Of a stretch of DNA of 64,000 nucleotides, positions 24,032 to 31,487 are shown in pieces. Location: the NCBI RefSeq assembly GCF_009669325.1, contig NZ_SZWE01000001.1, positions 930,402-994,401 of the forward strand, in the 5' to 3' direction. A program made the translations under genes and the position numbers. Under the pieces are notes generated by a model. The model was given only the letters and a program-made list of their open reading frames with translations, was not told where the DNA came from and ran no database searches. This DNA is from Roseovarius bejariae (GTDB lineage Bacteria; Pseudomonadota; Alphaproteobacteria; Rhodobacterales; Rhodobacteraceae). How positions within the stretch are numbered: the stretch's first letter is position 1; each line of letters starts with the position of its first letter.

Positions 24032-25447
24032 TCAGGCCGCGGTGGTCGTCTGACCGCGTTCGATGTCGTGAAGAATGCCACCCTTGCGCGTGTAAACGGC
24101 GAAGGTGATCAGGGCGCAGACGACGTAGAAGGTCAGGAAAGCCCAAAGCGCGGCGGCCGGGCCGCCCGTAGCGGCGATCGAAGTGCCATAGCTTTTCGGA
24201 ATGAAGAAGGCGCCGTAGGCTGCGATGGCCGACGTGAAGGCGATGATCGACGAGGCCTCACGCTCGGATTGCTTGCGCGCGGCGTTGTCCTCCTGTCCGG
24301 GGTTCAGGCGGGCCACTTCGCGACGCATGATCACCGGGATCATCTGGAAGGTCGAGGCATTGCCCACGCCGGTGAGGAAGAAGAGCGCCATGAAGCAGGC
24401 GAAGAAGCCCCAGAAATTGCCCTCGCTACCGCCCAGCGGCAGGAACTGAAGCACGCCATAGACCGCGGCGATCATGCCGACAAAGGTCCAGAACGTCACA
24501 CGGCCACCGCCCCATTTGTCCGAAATCCACCCTGTCGCTGCCCGGCTGAGAGCACCGACAAGCGGCCCGAGGAAGGCAAGGTGCAGCATGTCCAGTTCGG
24601 GAAACTGGGTTTTCATCAGCAGGGGAAAGCCCGCTGCATAGCCGATGAAGCTGCCGAAAGTGCCGGTGTAGAGGATGCACATGATCCAGTTCTGGCGGCG
24701 CTTCAGGATTTGCAGCTGGTCCGACAGGGTGGCCTTGGCATCGGCGATGTCGTTCATGCCGAACCACGCCGCGACGGTCGCGATCACGAGGAAGGGGACC
24801 CAGACAAAGCCCGCGTTCTGCAACCAGATGCGCCCGCCATCGGAAATCTCCTGCGGTGCACCGCCAAGTGCGCCGAAGACACCGGCCGTGATGACAACCG
24901 GCACAAGGAACTGCATCACGGACACACCGAGGTTCCCCAGCCCCGCGTTCAGCGCCAGGGCGTTACCCTTCTGGGCGCGCGGATAGAAATAGGCGATATT
25001 GGCCATCGACGAGGCAAAATTGCCGCCGCCGAACCCGCACAGCAACGCGAGGATCAGGAACATCGAATAGGGCGTGTCGGGGTTCTGCACCGCAAAACCT
25101 ATGCCAACAGCGGGCAAAAGCAACGAGGCGGTCGAGAGGGTCGTCCACAGCCGCCCACCGAAAATCGGCACCATGAAGCTGTAGAAAATGCGAAGCGTGG
25201 CCCCGCTGAGGCCCGGCAGGGCCGCCAGCCAGAACAGTTGGTCGGTCGTGAAGGCAAAGCCGATGGCGGGCAGTTTGGCCACCACCACCGACCAGACCAT
25301 CCAGACCGAGAAGGCCAGAAGCAGCGCCGGGATCGAGATCCAGAGGTTGCGTCGCGCAATCCGTGCGCCGTCTTGTTTCCAGAACTGGCTGTCCTCGGGG
25401 CGCCAGTCGGTCAACAGTTTACCGGTGTTTGTCGATACGGAAGACAT
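24032..25447 (-). CDS. narK2: Nitrate/nitrite transporter, NarK2 type (MFS)
   Basis: 471-residue major facilitator with 12 predicted helices. The nitrate signature segments are GFGGGNFASSMANIAYFYP and GNASTFQMIPVIM. The start at 25447 gives MSSVSTNTGKLLTDWRPEDS; a long in-frame upstream extension overlaps narK1 and is rejected. By position (second of two) and sequence I infer the NarK2 nitrate/nitrite exchange type. In Paracoccus the two transporters are fused in one protein; here they are separate genes 67 bases apart. Confidence 0.93.
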   Translation of the reverse strand: MSSVSTNTGKLLTDWRPEDSQFWKQDGARIARRNLWISIPALLLAFSVWMVWSVVVAKLPAIGFAFTTDQLFWLAALPGLSGATLRIFYSFMVPIFGGRLWTTLSTASLLLPAVGIGFAVQNPDTPYSMFLILALLCGFGGGNFASSMANIAYFYPRAQKGNALALNAGLGNLGVSVMQFLVPVVITAGVFGALGGAPQEISDGGRIWLQNAGFVWVPFLVIATVAAWFGMNDIADAKATLSDQLQILKRRQNWIMCILYTGTFGSFIGYAAGFPLLMKTQFPELDMLHLAFLGPLVGALSRAATGWISDKWGGGRVTFWTFVGMIAAVYGVLQFLPLGGSEGNFWGFFACFMALFFLTGVGNASTFQMIPVIMRREVARLNPGQEDNAARKQSEREASSIIAFTSAIAAYGAFFIPKSYGTSIAATGGPAAALWAFLTFYVVCALITFAVYTRKGGILHDIERGQTTTAA

Positions 25448-25514
25448 CTTGTCATATGTCCTTTTCAATTGGGTTCCGGGGCGGCGCGACCACGCGTGTC
25501 GCGCCGTGAAGGGG

Positions 25515-26882
25515 TTATTCGGCAGGGCGTGCGCGTCCGGCTTCAGACATGCCGACGGTTGACGCCTCGGGTTTGGCCAAAGGGGTCTCGGGAACGTCCG
25601 AGAGGTATTTCTCATCCTTGAGGGCCGGGTGACGGCGGCGTTCCATACGGCGGATGGCGACATGCATCCAAACGGTCATGATCGCGACCAGCACGAAGAG
25701 CAGCATGAAGGGCGCGGTCCAGACCCCGGTGAGGTCCAGCAGCATCCCGAAGGCAATCGGCAGGAAGAACCCGCCAAGGCCGCCGATCATGCCGACCAGC
25801 CCCCCGACCGAGCCCACGTGATGCGGGTAGTAGACCGGGATGTGCTTATAGACGGCCGCCTTGCCAAGGCTCATGACAAAGCCCAGCGCCACGGTCAGCG
25901 CGACGAAGACGCCGACGCTCAGGCCGAAATTGAACTCGATCGGGCCGGTGATACCTTGCACGACATAGCTGGTCTGCGGGTAGCTCATGAGGAACAGGAC
26001 CACCAGCGACACCACGAAGGTCAGGTACATGACCGAACGCGCGCCCCATTTGTCCGACATCCATCCCCCGAGTGCGCGGAAGACAGAACCGGGAAGGCTG
26101 TAGAGGCCTGCAAAGACACCCGCGGTTGTCAGTTCGAGCCCATAAGCGCCCACGTAATAGCGCGGCAGGAAACTGGCCAAGGCGACGAAGGCGCCGAAGA
26201 CGAAGAAATAATAAGTGGCAAAGCGCCAGACCTGGATGTTCTTCAGCGGTTCGAGTTGCTGACCGGTCGAAACCGGACCTTCACCGCTTACCTTGCGGGC
26301 CTCGTGCTCGGGGTCGGTCTTGGCCAGCAGGTAGAACAGGACAGCGGTGATCGCCAGAACCACGGCATAGACCCGTGCGGTCCCTTCCCAGCCAAGCGCG
26401 ACGACGAGGAACGGGGCGGCAAAGTTGGTAACAGCCGCACCCACGTTACCAGCACCGAAAATGCCAAGGGCCGTGCCCTGACGCTCTTTCTCGAACCAGC
26501 GCGAGGTATAGGCGACGCCCACGATGAACGAGCCGCCCGCAAGGCCAAGGCCCAGTGCCGCCAACAGGAACACCGGGTAACTGTGTACCGAAGTCAGCAG
26601 CCAGACGGCCACGGCGGTGATCAGCATTTGCAGCGGGAACATGATCCGGCCGCCGAACTGTTCGGTCCAGACGCCCAGGAAAATCCGGCTGATCGAGCCG
26701 GTCAAAACCGGCGTGGCCACCAGCAGGCCAAATTGAGTATCACTAAGCCCGAGTTCCCCTTTGATCTTCACGCCGATGATCGAGAAAATCGTCCACACGG
26801 CAAAGCAGACGGTAAAGGCGAAGGTGCTCAGCCCAAGGGCACGATATTGATCCGTGCGAGTTACGCCTTCGAGCGAGTTCAT
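25515..26882 (-). CDS. narK1: Nitrate transporter, NarK1 type (MFS), first gene of the nar operon
   Basis: 455-residue MFS protein with 12 helices and the nitrate-transporter glycine-rich segments GLAGGSFIVGVAYTSRWF and GGLVGMIGGLGGFFLPIAFG. The NarK1 class is thought to work as a proton-nitrate symporter that starts uptake before nitrite accumulates. It opens the operon, and an exact Fnr-type box (26964-26977) lies about 88 bases upstream of its start, which suits activation at -41.5 with a leader of about 47 bases. Confidence 0.93.
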   Translation of the reverse strand: MNSLEGVTRTDQYRALGLSTFAFTVCFAVWTIFSIIGVKIKGELGLSDTQFGLLVATPVLTGSISRIFLGVWTEQFGGRIMFPLQMLITAVAVWLLTSVHSYPVFLLAALGLGLAGGSFIVGVAYTSRWFEKERQGTALGIFGAGNVGAAVTNFAAPFLVVALGWEGTARVYAVVLAITAVLFYLLAKTDPEHEARKVSGEGPVSTGQQLEPLKNIQVWRFATYYFFVFGAFVALASFLPRYYVGAYGLELTTAGVFAGLYSLPGSVFRALGGWMSDKWGARSVMYLTFVVSLVVLFLMSYPQTSYVVQGITGPIEFNFGLSVGVFVALTVALGFVMSLGKAAVYKHIPVYYPHHVGSVGGLVGMIGGLGGFFLPIAFGMLLDLTGVWTAPFMLLFVLVAIMTVWMHVAIRRMERRRHPALKDEKYLSDVPETPLAKPEASTVGMSEAGRARPAE

Positions 26883-26963
26883 GATTGGTCCCTCCTAAGA
26901 TGCATCGCAGTCTCCTGCGGCGCGTTTCCGGGGCACCAAAACGCGTCGAAGGGAGGAAACTGG

Positions 26964-26977
26964 TTGATCCAGATCAA
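26964..26977. promoter_or_regulatory. Exact Fnr/Dnr/NarR-type box upstream of narK1
   Basis: The sequence TTGATCCAGATCAA is a perfect match to the TTGAT-N4-ATCAA consensus of Crp/Fnr-family regulators. Its centre (26970.5) is 88 bases from the narK1 start codon. A start of transcription near 26929 would put the site at -41.5. It lies in the divergent narR-narK1 intergenic region and is the likely target of NarR or an Fnr. Confidence 0.85.
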
Positions 26978-27078
26978 AAGTTCCCCCACCCTTGGGCGAA
27001 ATAAGTGATCGTCAAATTTGATTGGGTCGCGCCTGAAAAACATGTTGGGCACAAAGAAAATCGACATCAATCCAGCGG

Positions 27079-27092
27079 TTGACATTTATCAA
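27079..27092. promoter_or_regulatory. Near-consensus Fnr-type box upstream of narR
   Basis: TTGACATTTATCAA differs from TTGAT-N4-ATCAA at one base. Its centre is 49.5 bases from the narR GTG codon. It may control narR itself, or act as a second site for the divergent promoter, about 115 bases from the exact box. Being so close to the coding start it could repress as easily as activate. Confidence 0.55.
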
Positions 27093-27134
27093 GTGACCCA
27101 TCAAGCAATGTGAAGTCCCAGTTTCGGAGGCCTC

Positions 27135-27833
27135 GTGCGAGCAGACGATATACCGGCGATTCGCGAACTTGCCTTGTTCCGCGACATGGAAGAGGAAAAC
27201 TTCCAGAACTTGGTCAAGGCCGCCTATGTGCAAACCTTTCCGCCGCAGGTGGACCTGACAACGGCGGGCGATCACTCGGATTTTCTGCACATCGTTTTTT
27301 CCGGCAGCGTCGAACTCTATGCCAACTGGAACGGGCGCGAGACCTCGATGGCGACGGTGCGCCCGATCTCGACCTTCATTCTCGCGGCGACGATCAAGGA
27401 CGCACCCTATCTGATGTCGGCACGCACCGCCGAGAAATCGCGCATCATCATGCTGCCCTCGCCCAATGTCCGCGCGGTGTTCGAGCAGGACAACGGCTTT
27501 GCCCGGGCGGTGGTGACCGAGTTGGCACAATGCTACCGCTCGGTCGTGAAAACCTCCAAGAACCTCAAGCTGCGCACCTCGATCGAACGGGTCGCCAATT
27601 ATTTCCTGCGCTGTCACAGGCGGGTGGACGGGGCCTCAGAATTCAAATTGCAGATGGAGAAACGGCGTCTGGCCTCTTTTCTGGGCATGACCCCCGAGAA
27701 CCTGTCGCGTGCCATCAAGGCCCTGCGTGCCTATGGTGTCGAGGTGGATGGCGAGGACGTGAAGATCACGAACCTGTCCGAGTTGGAGAGATTTGCAAAA
27801 CCTGATCCGCTGATCGACAATTATTCGACATGA
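27135..27833 (+). CDS. narR: Crp/Fnr-family regulator of nitrate respiration (NarR type)
   Basis: 232 residues: a cyclic-nucleotide-binding-like beta barrel, a long dimer helix and a C-terminal helix-turn-helix (RRLASFLGMTPENLSRAIKAL). The only cysteines lie in AQCYRS and LRCHRR near residues 135 and 160, so the N-terminal Fe-S cysteines of true Fnr are absent. That matches NarR of Paracoccus, which activates narKGHJI in response to nitrate or nitrite and is likewise divergent from it. The start is GTG, with GGAGG four bases upstream. NarR identity is inferred from context; a Dnr or NnrR relative is possible. Confidence 0.82.
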   Translation: MRADDIPAIRELALFRDMEEENFQNLVKAAYVQTFPPQVDLTTAGDHSDFLHIVFSGSVELYANWNGRETSMATVRPISTFILAATIKDAPYLMSARTAEKSRIIMLPSPNVRAVFEQDNGFARAVVTELAQCYRSVVKTSKNLKLRTSIERVANYFLRCHRRVDGASEFKLQMEKRRLASFLGMTPENLSRAIKALRAYGVEVDGEDVKITNLSELERFAKPDPLIDNYST

Positions 27834-27845
27834 GAGGAGCGATGC

Positions 27846-28157
27846 ATGGCTGATGATCTTCCCGGCGCCGCTGGCGACCTACAAAACGACTTTCCCGATG
27901 TCTGGAAATCCTATTCCGATCTGGGCGAAGCCACCGCGACATGCGGCCCGTTAACGGCCCGCGAGCGGCGGCTTGTCAAACTGGCCCTCGCTATCGGGGC
28001 AGGATCGGAAGGGGCCGTCCATTCCCACATGCGCCGCGCCGACGGCGACACGGTTTCCCGCGCCGACGCGATGCAGGTGGCGATGATGTCGATCGGCCCC
28101 CTTGGTTTTCCGCGTGCCGTCGCCGCGAAAACATGGATCGAAGACGTCACGGGCTAA
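27846..28157 (+). CDS. Carboxymuconolactone decarboxylase-like small protein
   Basis: 103 residues with the CMD/AhpD helical core (TARERRLVKLALAIGAGSEGAVHSHMRRA). The active-site C-x2-C of AhpD is missing: the region reads SEGAVHSH and the only cysteine is C33. It starts 12 bases after narR and is probably cotranscribed with it. Similar small CMD proteins occur beside denitrification and redox genes, but no reaction can be assigned. Confidence 0.75.
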   Translation: MADDLPGAAGDLQNDFPDVWKSYSDLGEATATCGPLTARERRLVKLALAIGAGSEGAVHSHMRRADGDTVSRADAMQVAMMSIGPLGFPRAVAAKTWIEDVTG

Positions 28158-28193
28158 CATTGGCTCCGAACGGATCGGGGGCCAACATCGCCA

Positions 28194-29105
28194 TCAGGCC
28201 GCGTCGGCCCGGCGGGCGATGTGGCGATAGCCCGCTTCGCCATACCAGAACCCATTGCTGAACCCCGTGCCGACACAAAGCTCGCCAAGGCGTGAGCGCC
28301 CCTCTTCGACACTGCTGCGGCCTTGCATCACATCGTCGAAAATCCGGGCCACGGCCACCATATCCACGTCCTGCGGCAAAAGGCGGGCATGGGTGATACC
28401 CATGTCCCGCATCACCGGCAATTCCGCCAAAAGCTCGATATAACTTTCCGATTGCGTCTGGATTCCGTTCACCCGGAGGATCGGCTGTTCGTCCCGCGTG
28501 GCCAGTGGCATCCCGTCGCTGTCCTCCTCGCAAACGAACTGGCAGTTGTCCTTCGTCCGGCCATGGGCGCGCGCATGGTAGCACCGCGCCGACACGGCCA
28601 GCGGCGCGCGGCCAAACGCCTGCACCTCGACGCCAAGGCCCAGATCGCGGGCGGCCTCGGCGGCGACCCCCACCGCGGCCCCCGGCATTTCCGGCGGAAG
28701 GCAGACATGCGTGGCCCCCTGCCCGGCCATCCAGTCGATGGTCGCCACGCTATAGGCGTTCAGGAACGGCCCGATGCGATGCGCCCGCCCGCCCCGCGCC
28801 ATGAGCCCCGCGGCATTGTTGACCTCGACCTCGGGGCCCTCGCTGTCCATCAGGTCCGAAGTGGCTTGCCGTTCACGTTTGAGCATCACTTCGGCCAGCG
28901 ATGACAGCACCACCCGCTTGCCCGCCCGCTCCAGCCGGTCGATCACCTGCGGCAACTCGCGCTCGAAAAAGGGCGCGCGCTTGGAACAGATCACCTCGCC
29001 CAGGTAAACCGTGCTCACAGGTGCCTCATCGGCAATCCGGGCATAGAAATCGCGGCGTTTTTCGGGCGTCCAGTGATAGGCCAGCGGCCCAAGCGTCAGT
29101 TCCAT
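28194..29105 (-). CDS. ubiV: Oxygen-independent ubiquinone hydroxylation protein UbiV
   Basis: 303-residue U32-family protein that with UbiU forms the anaerobic hydroxylase complex of ubiquinone synthesis, using prephenate instead of O2 as oxygen donor. The four Fe-S ligands known for UbiV are matched by C40, C175, C188 and C192, in the spacing C-x12-C-x3-C for the last three. It follows ubiU by four bases. Older annotation as a U32 peptidase or collagenase is misleading for this subgroup. Confidence 0.93.
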   Translation of the reverse strand: MELTLGPLAYHWTPEKRRDFYARIADEAPVSTVYLGEVICSKRAPFFERELPQVIDRLERAGKRVVLSSLAEVMLKRERQATSDLMDSEGPEVEVNNAAGLMARGGRAHRIGPFLNAYSVATIDWMAGQGATHVCLPPEMPGAAVGVAAEAARDLGLGVEVQAFGRAPLAVSARCYHARAHGRTKDNCQFVCEEDSDGMPLATRDEQPILRVNGIQTQSESYIELLAELPVMRDMGITHARLLPQDVDMVAVARIFDDVMQGRSSVEEGRSRLGELCVGTGFSNGFWYGEAGYRHIARRADAA

Positions 29106-29109
29106 CGGC

Positions 29110-30129
29110 TCATCTCCATTTCTTGGTCTGAAACGCGCCCTGCGTTTCCTTCTGCCCCTCGGTCAGCGCGATCAGGTCGGCCAAGTCCGGCTCGGCCCCG
29201 GCGCGCACGGTATCCACCGCCTCGCGAAAGGCGCCCACGACCTTGCGGACATAGGATTTCGAGCGCTGCCGCCCCTCGATCTTGAAGGCATGCACCCCCG
29301 CCGCCATCAGATCGGGCAGAAGCCGCGACAGGTTCAGGCTGACAGGTTCTTCGAAAGCATAATAGCCCTCGGGCCGGTGCGGGGCGGTGTAGCGCCCCTT
29401 GCAGATGGTGGGATAGCCCGCCGTTTCGCCCTTGGCGAAACTGTCGATGGTGAACCCACCAAGACAGGAACGCAACGCGCCATTGGCGTCTTCCTCGTAG
29501 GTCACCTTGGCGGCGGGCGAACAGACACCGTCCATATTCGTGGACTCCCCCGTCATCCAGTTGGTCAGGCTGCACCGCCCTTCGACCATGAGGCCGTGAT
29601 TGCCAAAGATGAAGGTCTCGATCTCGCAGGGGATTTCCTGCTTGATCGCGCGGATTTCGGGGATGGTCAGGATGCGCGGCAGCACCACACGTTTGACCCC
29701 GAAATTCTCACAGTAATACCGGATCGCCTCGGGGCTGGAGGCCGCCGCCTGCACCGAAAGGTGCAGCCGCAGGTCGGGATGCGTGGTGGCGATATGCCGG
29801 GCCACGCCCATATCGGCCACGATACAGGCATCCACACCGACGCGTGCCGCGACCTCCGCCGCGTCGCGCCAAAGCGCCTCGTGCCCGGCGGGCGGATATG
29901 TATTGAGCGCCAAAAGCACCTTGGCCCCGCGCGCATGGGCATAGGCGACCGAGGCTTCAAGCTCTTCGGGCGTGAAGTTCAGCCCGGGGAAGTTGCGGGC
30001 ATTGGTGGCATTGCGGAAGCCGCAATACACCGAATCCGCCCCGGCATCGACGGCGGTGCGCAGGGCGGCGGGGGTGCCAGCGGGGCAAACCAACTCGCCA
30101 GCTTGGGAAAACTGTTCACCCGTGGTCAT
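29110..30129 (-). CDS. ubiU: Oxygen-independent ubiquinone hydroxylation protein UbiU
   Basis: 339-residue U32-family partner of UbiV. It opens with ELVCPAGTPAALRTAVDAGA and contains EGRCSLTNWMTGES and GYPTICKGRY, characteristic of UbiU. Cysteines C186, C203 and C243 fit three of the four E. coli cluster ligands by spacing. The fourth, expected seven residues before C186, is Gly179; C168 and C222 are spare candidates. The start overlaps the ubiT stop codon (ATGA). It supplies ubiquinone when nitrate is the electron acceptor. Confidence 0.93.
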   Translation of the reverse strand: MTTGEQFSQAGELVCPAGTPAALRTAVDAGADSVYCGFRNATNARNFPGLNFTPEELEASVAYAHARGAKVLLALNTYPPAGHEALWRDAAEVAARVGVDACIVADMGVARHIATTHPDLRLHLSVQAAASSPEAIRYYCENFGVKRVVLPRILTIPEIRAIKQEIPCEIETFIFGNHGLMVEGRCSLTNWMTGESTNMDGVCSPAAKVTYEEDANGALRSCLGGFTIDSFAKGETAGYPTICKGRYTAPHRPEGYYAFEEPVSLNLSRLLPDLMAAGVHAFKIEGRQRSKSYVRKVVGAFREAVDTVRAGAEPDLADLIALTEGQKETQGAFQTKKWR

Positions 30130-30626
30130 GCCGCGGCCCTCCGGCGCAGGGCGTTCAGGACCATCCGGCCCGGCGGACCAAACAGGTTGGCCGTATCCTG
30201 CGCGATCGACCCGTCCACGTCATCCAGCGCATTGCGCAGCGACACCACCGCCTCGGTATTCCCCGAGATCGTCAAATCGCGCGAAAAGAACGCCGCGTCG
30301 CCGTCATCCTCGCCATCGACCAACCGCAACAGCAGCATGAACGGCCCCTCGATCCGCGCATCATGCGGCGGCAGAGGGTCGCGTGGAATCGCGCGAAAAA
30401 CGGGCGCGTCCGGGTCCGGGCGCAGATGCAGGGCAAAGGGCATCTCGCGGGCCAGAACGATGAAATCGGCCTGTTGGTAGGGGGCGATGCGTGCGAACAT
30501 CTCGGGATGCCGGCGCGCGATCCGGTTTACCACCCGTGACAGAACAGGCTGAAGTGCCGCGCGCAGCGGGCCGCCGGGCAAGGCGGGCCACCGGGGCGGC
30601 GCCGGGTGTGGGGAGGCATCGGTCAT
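30126..30626 (-). CDS. ubiT: Ubiquinone biosynthesis accessory factor UbiT (SCP2 domain)
   Basis: 166-residue SCP2/sterol-carrier-like lipid-binding protein required with UbiUV for anaerobic ubiquinone. The start at 30626 (MTDASPHPAPPRWPAL) overlaps the stop codon of the upstream small gene by ATGA; a 59-codon in-frame extension is not UbiT-like. The SCP2 core is visible in the middle and C-terminal half (PFALHLRPDPDAPVFR, FFSRDLTISGNTEAVVSLRNALD). The gene order T-U-V is kept on one message. Confidence 0.88.
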   Translation of the reverse strand: MTDASPHPAPPRWPALPGGPLRAALQPVLSRVVNRIARRHPEMFARIAPYQQADFIVLAREMPFALHLRPDPDAPVFRAIPRDPLPPHDARIEGPFMLLLRLVDGEDDGDAAFFSRDLTISGNTEAVVSLRNALDDVDGSIAQDTANLFGPPGRMVLNALRRRAAA

Positions 30627-30856
30627 GCTTGGGTCTCCGTCTTGTCTATGGAACCGTTGTCCGGTCCGCCCTCCTGCCCCGGCAACATGGCAAGCGCGGC
30701 GAAAGCGCCGAGTACGCACAGCCCCGAAAGGACATGGAGAGGGTCGGTATGATCTGGCCAAAGGCCCGCCGCGACCCGCGCCGACAATGCCACCACCGCG
30801 CATAGCCCCAGCACGAGACCAGGCAGACGGGTGTGGCGCGACGCGGCACAGGTCAT
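30623..30856 (-). CDS. Small hypothetical membrane protein, first gene before ubiT
   Basis: 77 residues (MTCAASRHTRLPGLVLGL...) with two hydrophobic helices, about residues 11-32 and 40-55, then a polar tail. It is not a family I recognise. Its stop codon overlaps the ubiT start by four bases (ATGA), and this coupling is the main support for it being real. It could help place the ubiquinone complex at the membrane, but that is a guess from its position. Confidence 0.6.
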   Translation of the reverse strand: MTCAASRHTRLPGLVLGLCAVVALSARVAAGLWPDHTDPLHVLSGLCVLGAFAALAMLPGQEGGPDNGSIDKTETQA

Positions 30857-31017
30857 CCGCCGATCCCTCCCGGAGCCGGTCCGAAGCGGCCAGCGATCAG
30901 GGTGAAATCTATGCGCGGTGTTGCAAACACGGAATCGGGCTTGTCCTGCGCCCGGAAATGGCACGCAGCGGCGCCACCCGGGCATGGTTTCGGTTTGCAA
31001 AACCGTCTATTCGCATT

Positions 31018-31040
31018 AATAGGTATTGTAAATACCAATT
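31018..31040. promoter_or_regulatory. 23-bp inverted repeat, probable operator of the Rrf2 regulator
   Basis: Arms AATAGGTATT and AATACCAATT flank GTA, and nine of ten positions pair. The form resembles NsrR-type sites (AT-rich, GTATTT/AAATAC core). It ends 15 bases before the ATG at 31056, where bound protein would block transcription or initiation of its own gene. It is also within reach of the divergent promoter for the ubiT group. Confidence 0.7.
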
Positions 31041-31055
31041 CAGCAGGACACGGAA

Positions 31056-31487
31056 ATGCGCCTGACCTCTTTCACGGATTACGGCCTGCGCATGTTGATG
31101 CGCATGGCCAACGCGCCCGAGCAGTCGTTTTCGACAGCGGAATTCGCCGAGGAATTCGGCCTGTCGCGAAACCACTTGGCGAAGATCGTGCAGCACCTGT
31201 CTCGCGCGGGGCTTATCCGAACCCGACGCGGTGGCGGCGGCGGGGCGGTTCTGGCCCGCCCGCCGGCGCAGATACGCCTTGGCGACATCGTGCAATCGCT
31301 TGAGGCCGGGCATCCGCTGGTGGAATGCCTCGGTGCGGAGGGCGGCGATTGCACGCTGGACGGACGCTGCCTTCTGAAGGGGCGGCTGCGCATGGCCGAA
31401 GCCGCCTTTTACGCCGAGCTCAACCGCAGCACGCTGGCCGATGTTGCCATCGCCGGGGCGCTCCGAATGCCGGGTTCAGGTGGGTAA
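31056..31487 (+). CDS. nsrR: Rrf2-family regulator, NsrR-like
   Basis: 143 residues. The N-terminal winged helix (MRLTSFTDYGLRMLMRMA, then FGLSRNHLAKIVQHLSRAGL) is typical of Rrf2. Three cysteines, C91, C99 and C105, match the position of the [4Fe-4S] ligands of NsrR, which senses NO, though C91-x7-C99 differs slightly from the usual spacing. It could also be a RirA or IscR relative. It is divergent from the ubiT group and its 3' end overlaps the RND pump gene by 12 bases in opposite orientation. Confidence 0.75.
   Translation: MRLTSFTDYGLRMLMRMANAPEQSFSTAEFAEEFGLSRNHLAKIVQHLSRAGLIRTRRGGGGGAVLARPPAQIRLGDIVQSLEAGHPLVECLGAEGGDCTLDGRCLLKGRLRMAEAAFYAELNRSTLADVAIAGALRMPGSGG

Noticed and set aside
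20272..24108. Long plus-strand frames opposite narG and narH
   Set aside because: Same shadow effect as above; the minus-strand genes are certain and full length.
28161..28186. Hairpin between the CMD gene and ubiV as a bidirectional terminator
   Set aside because: The stem has a mismatch and a bulge and there is no U tract on either strand.
28194..30129. ubiU and ubiV as collagenase-like U32 proteases
   Set aside because: The cysteine pattern of UbiV, the paired order and the adjacent SCP2 gene fit the anaerobic ubiquinone proteins.
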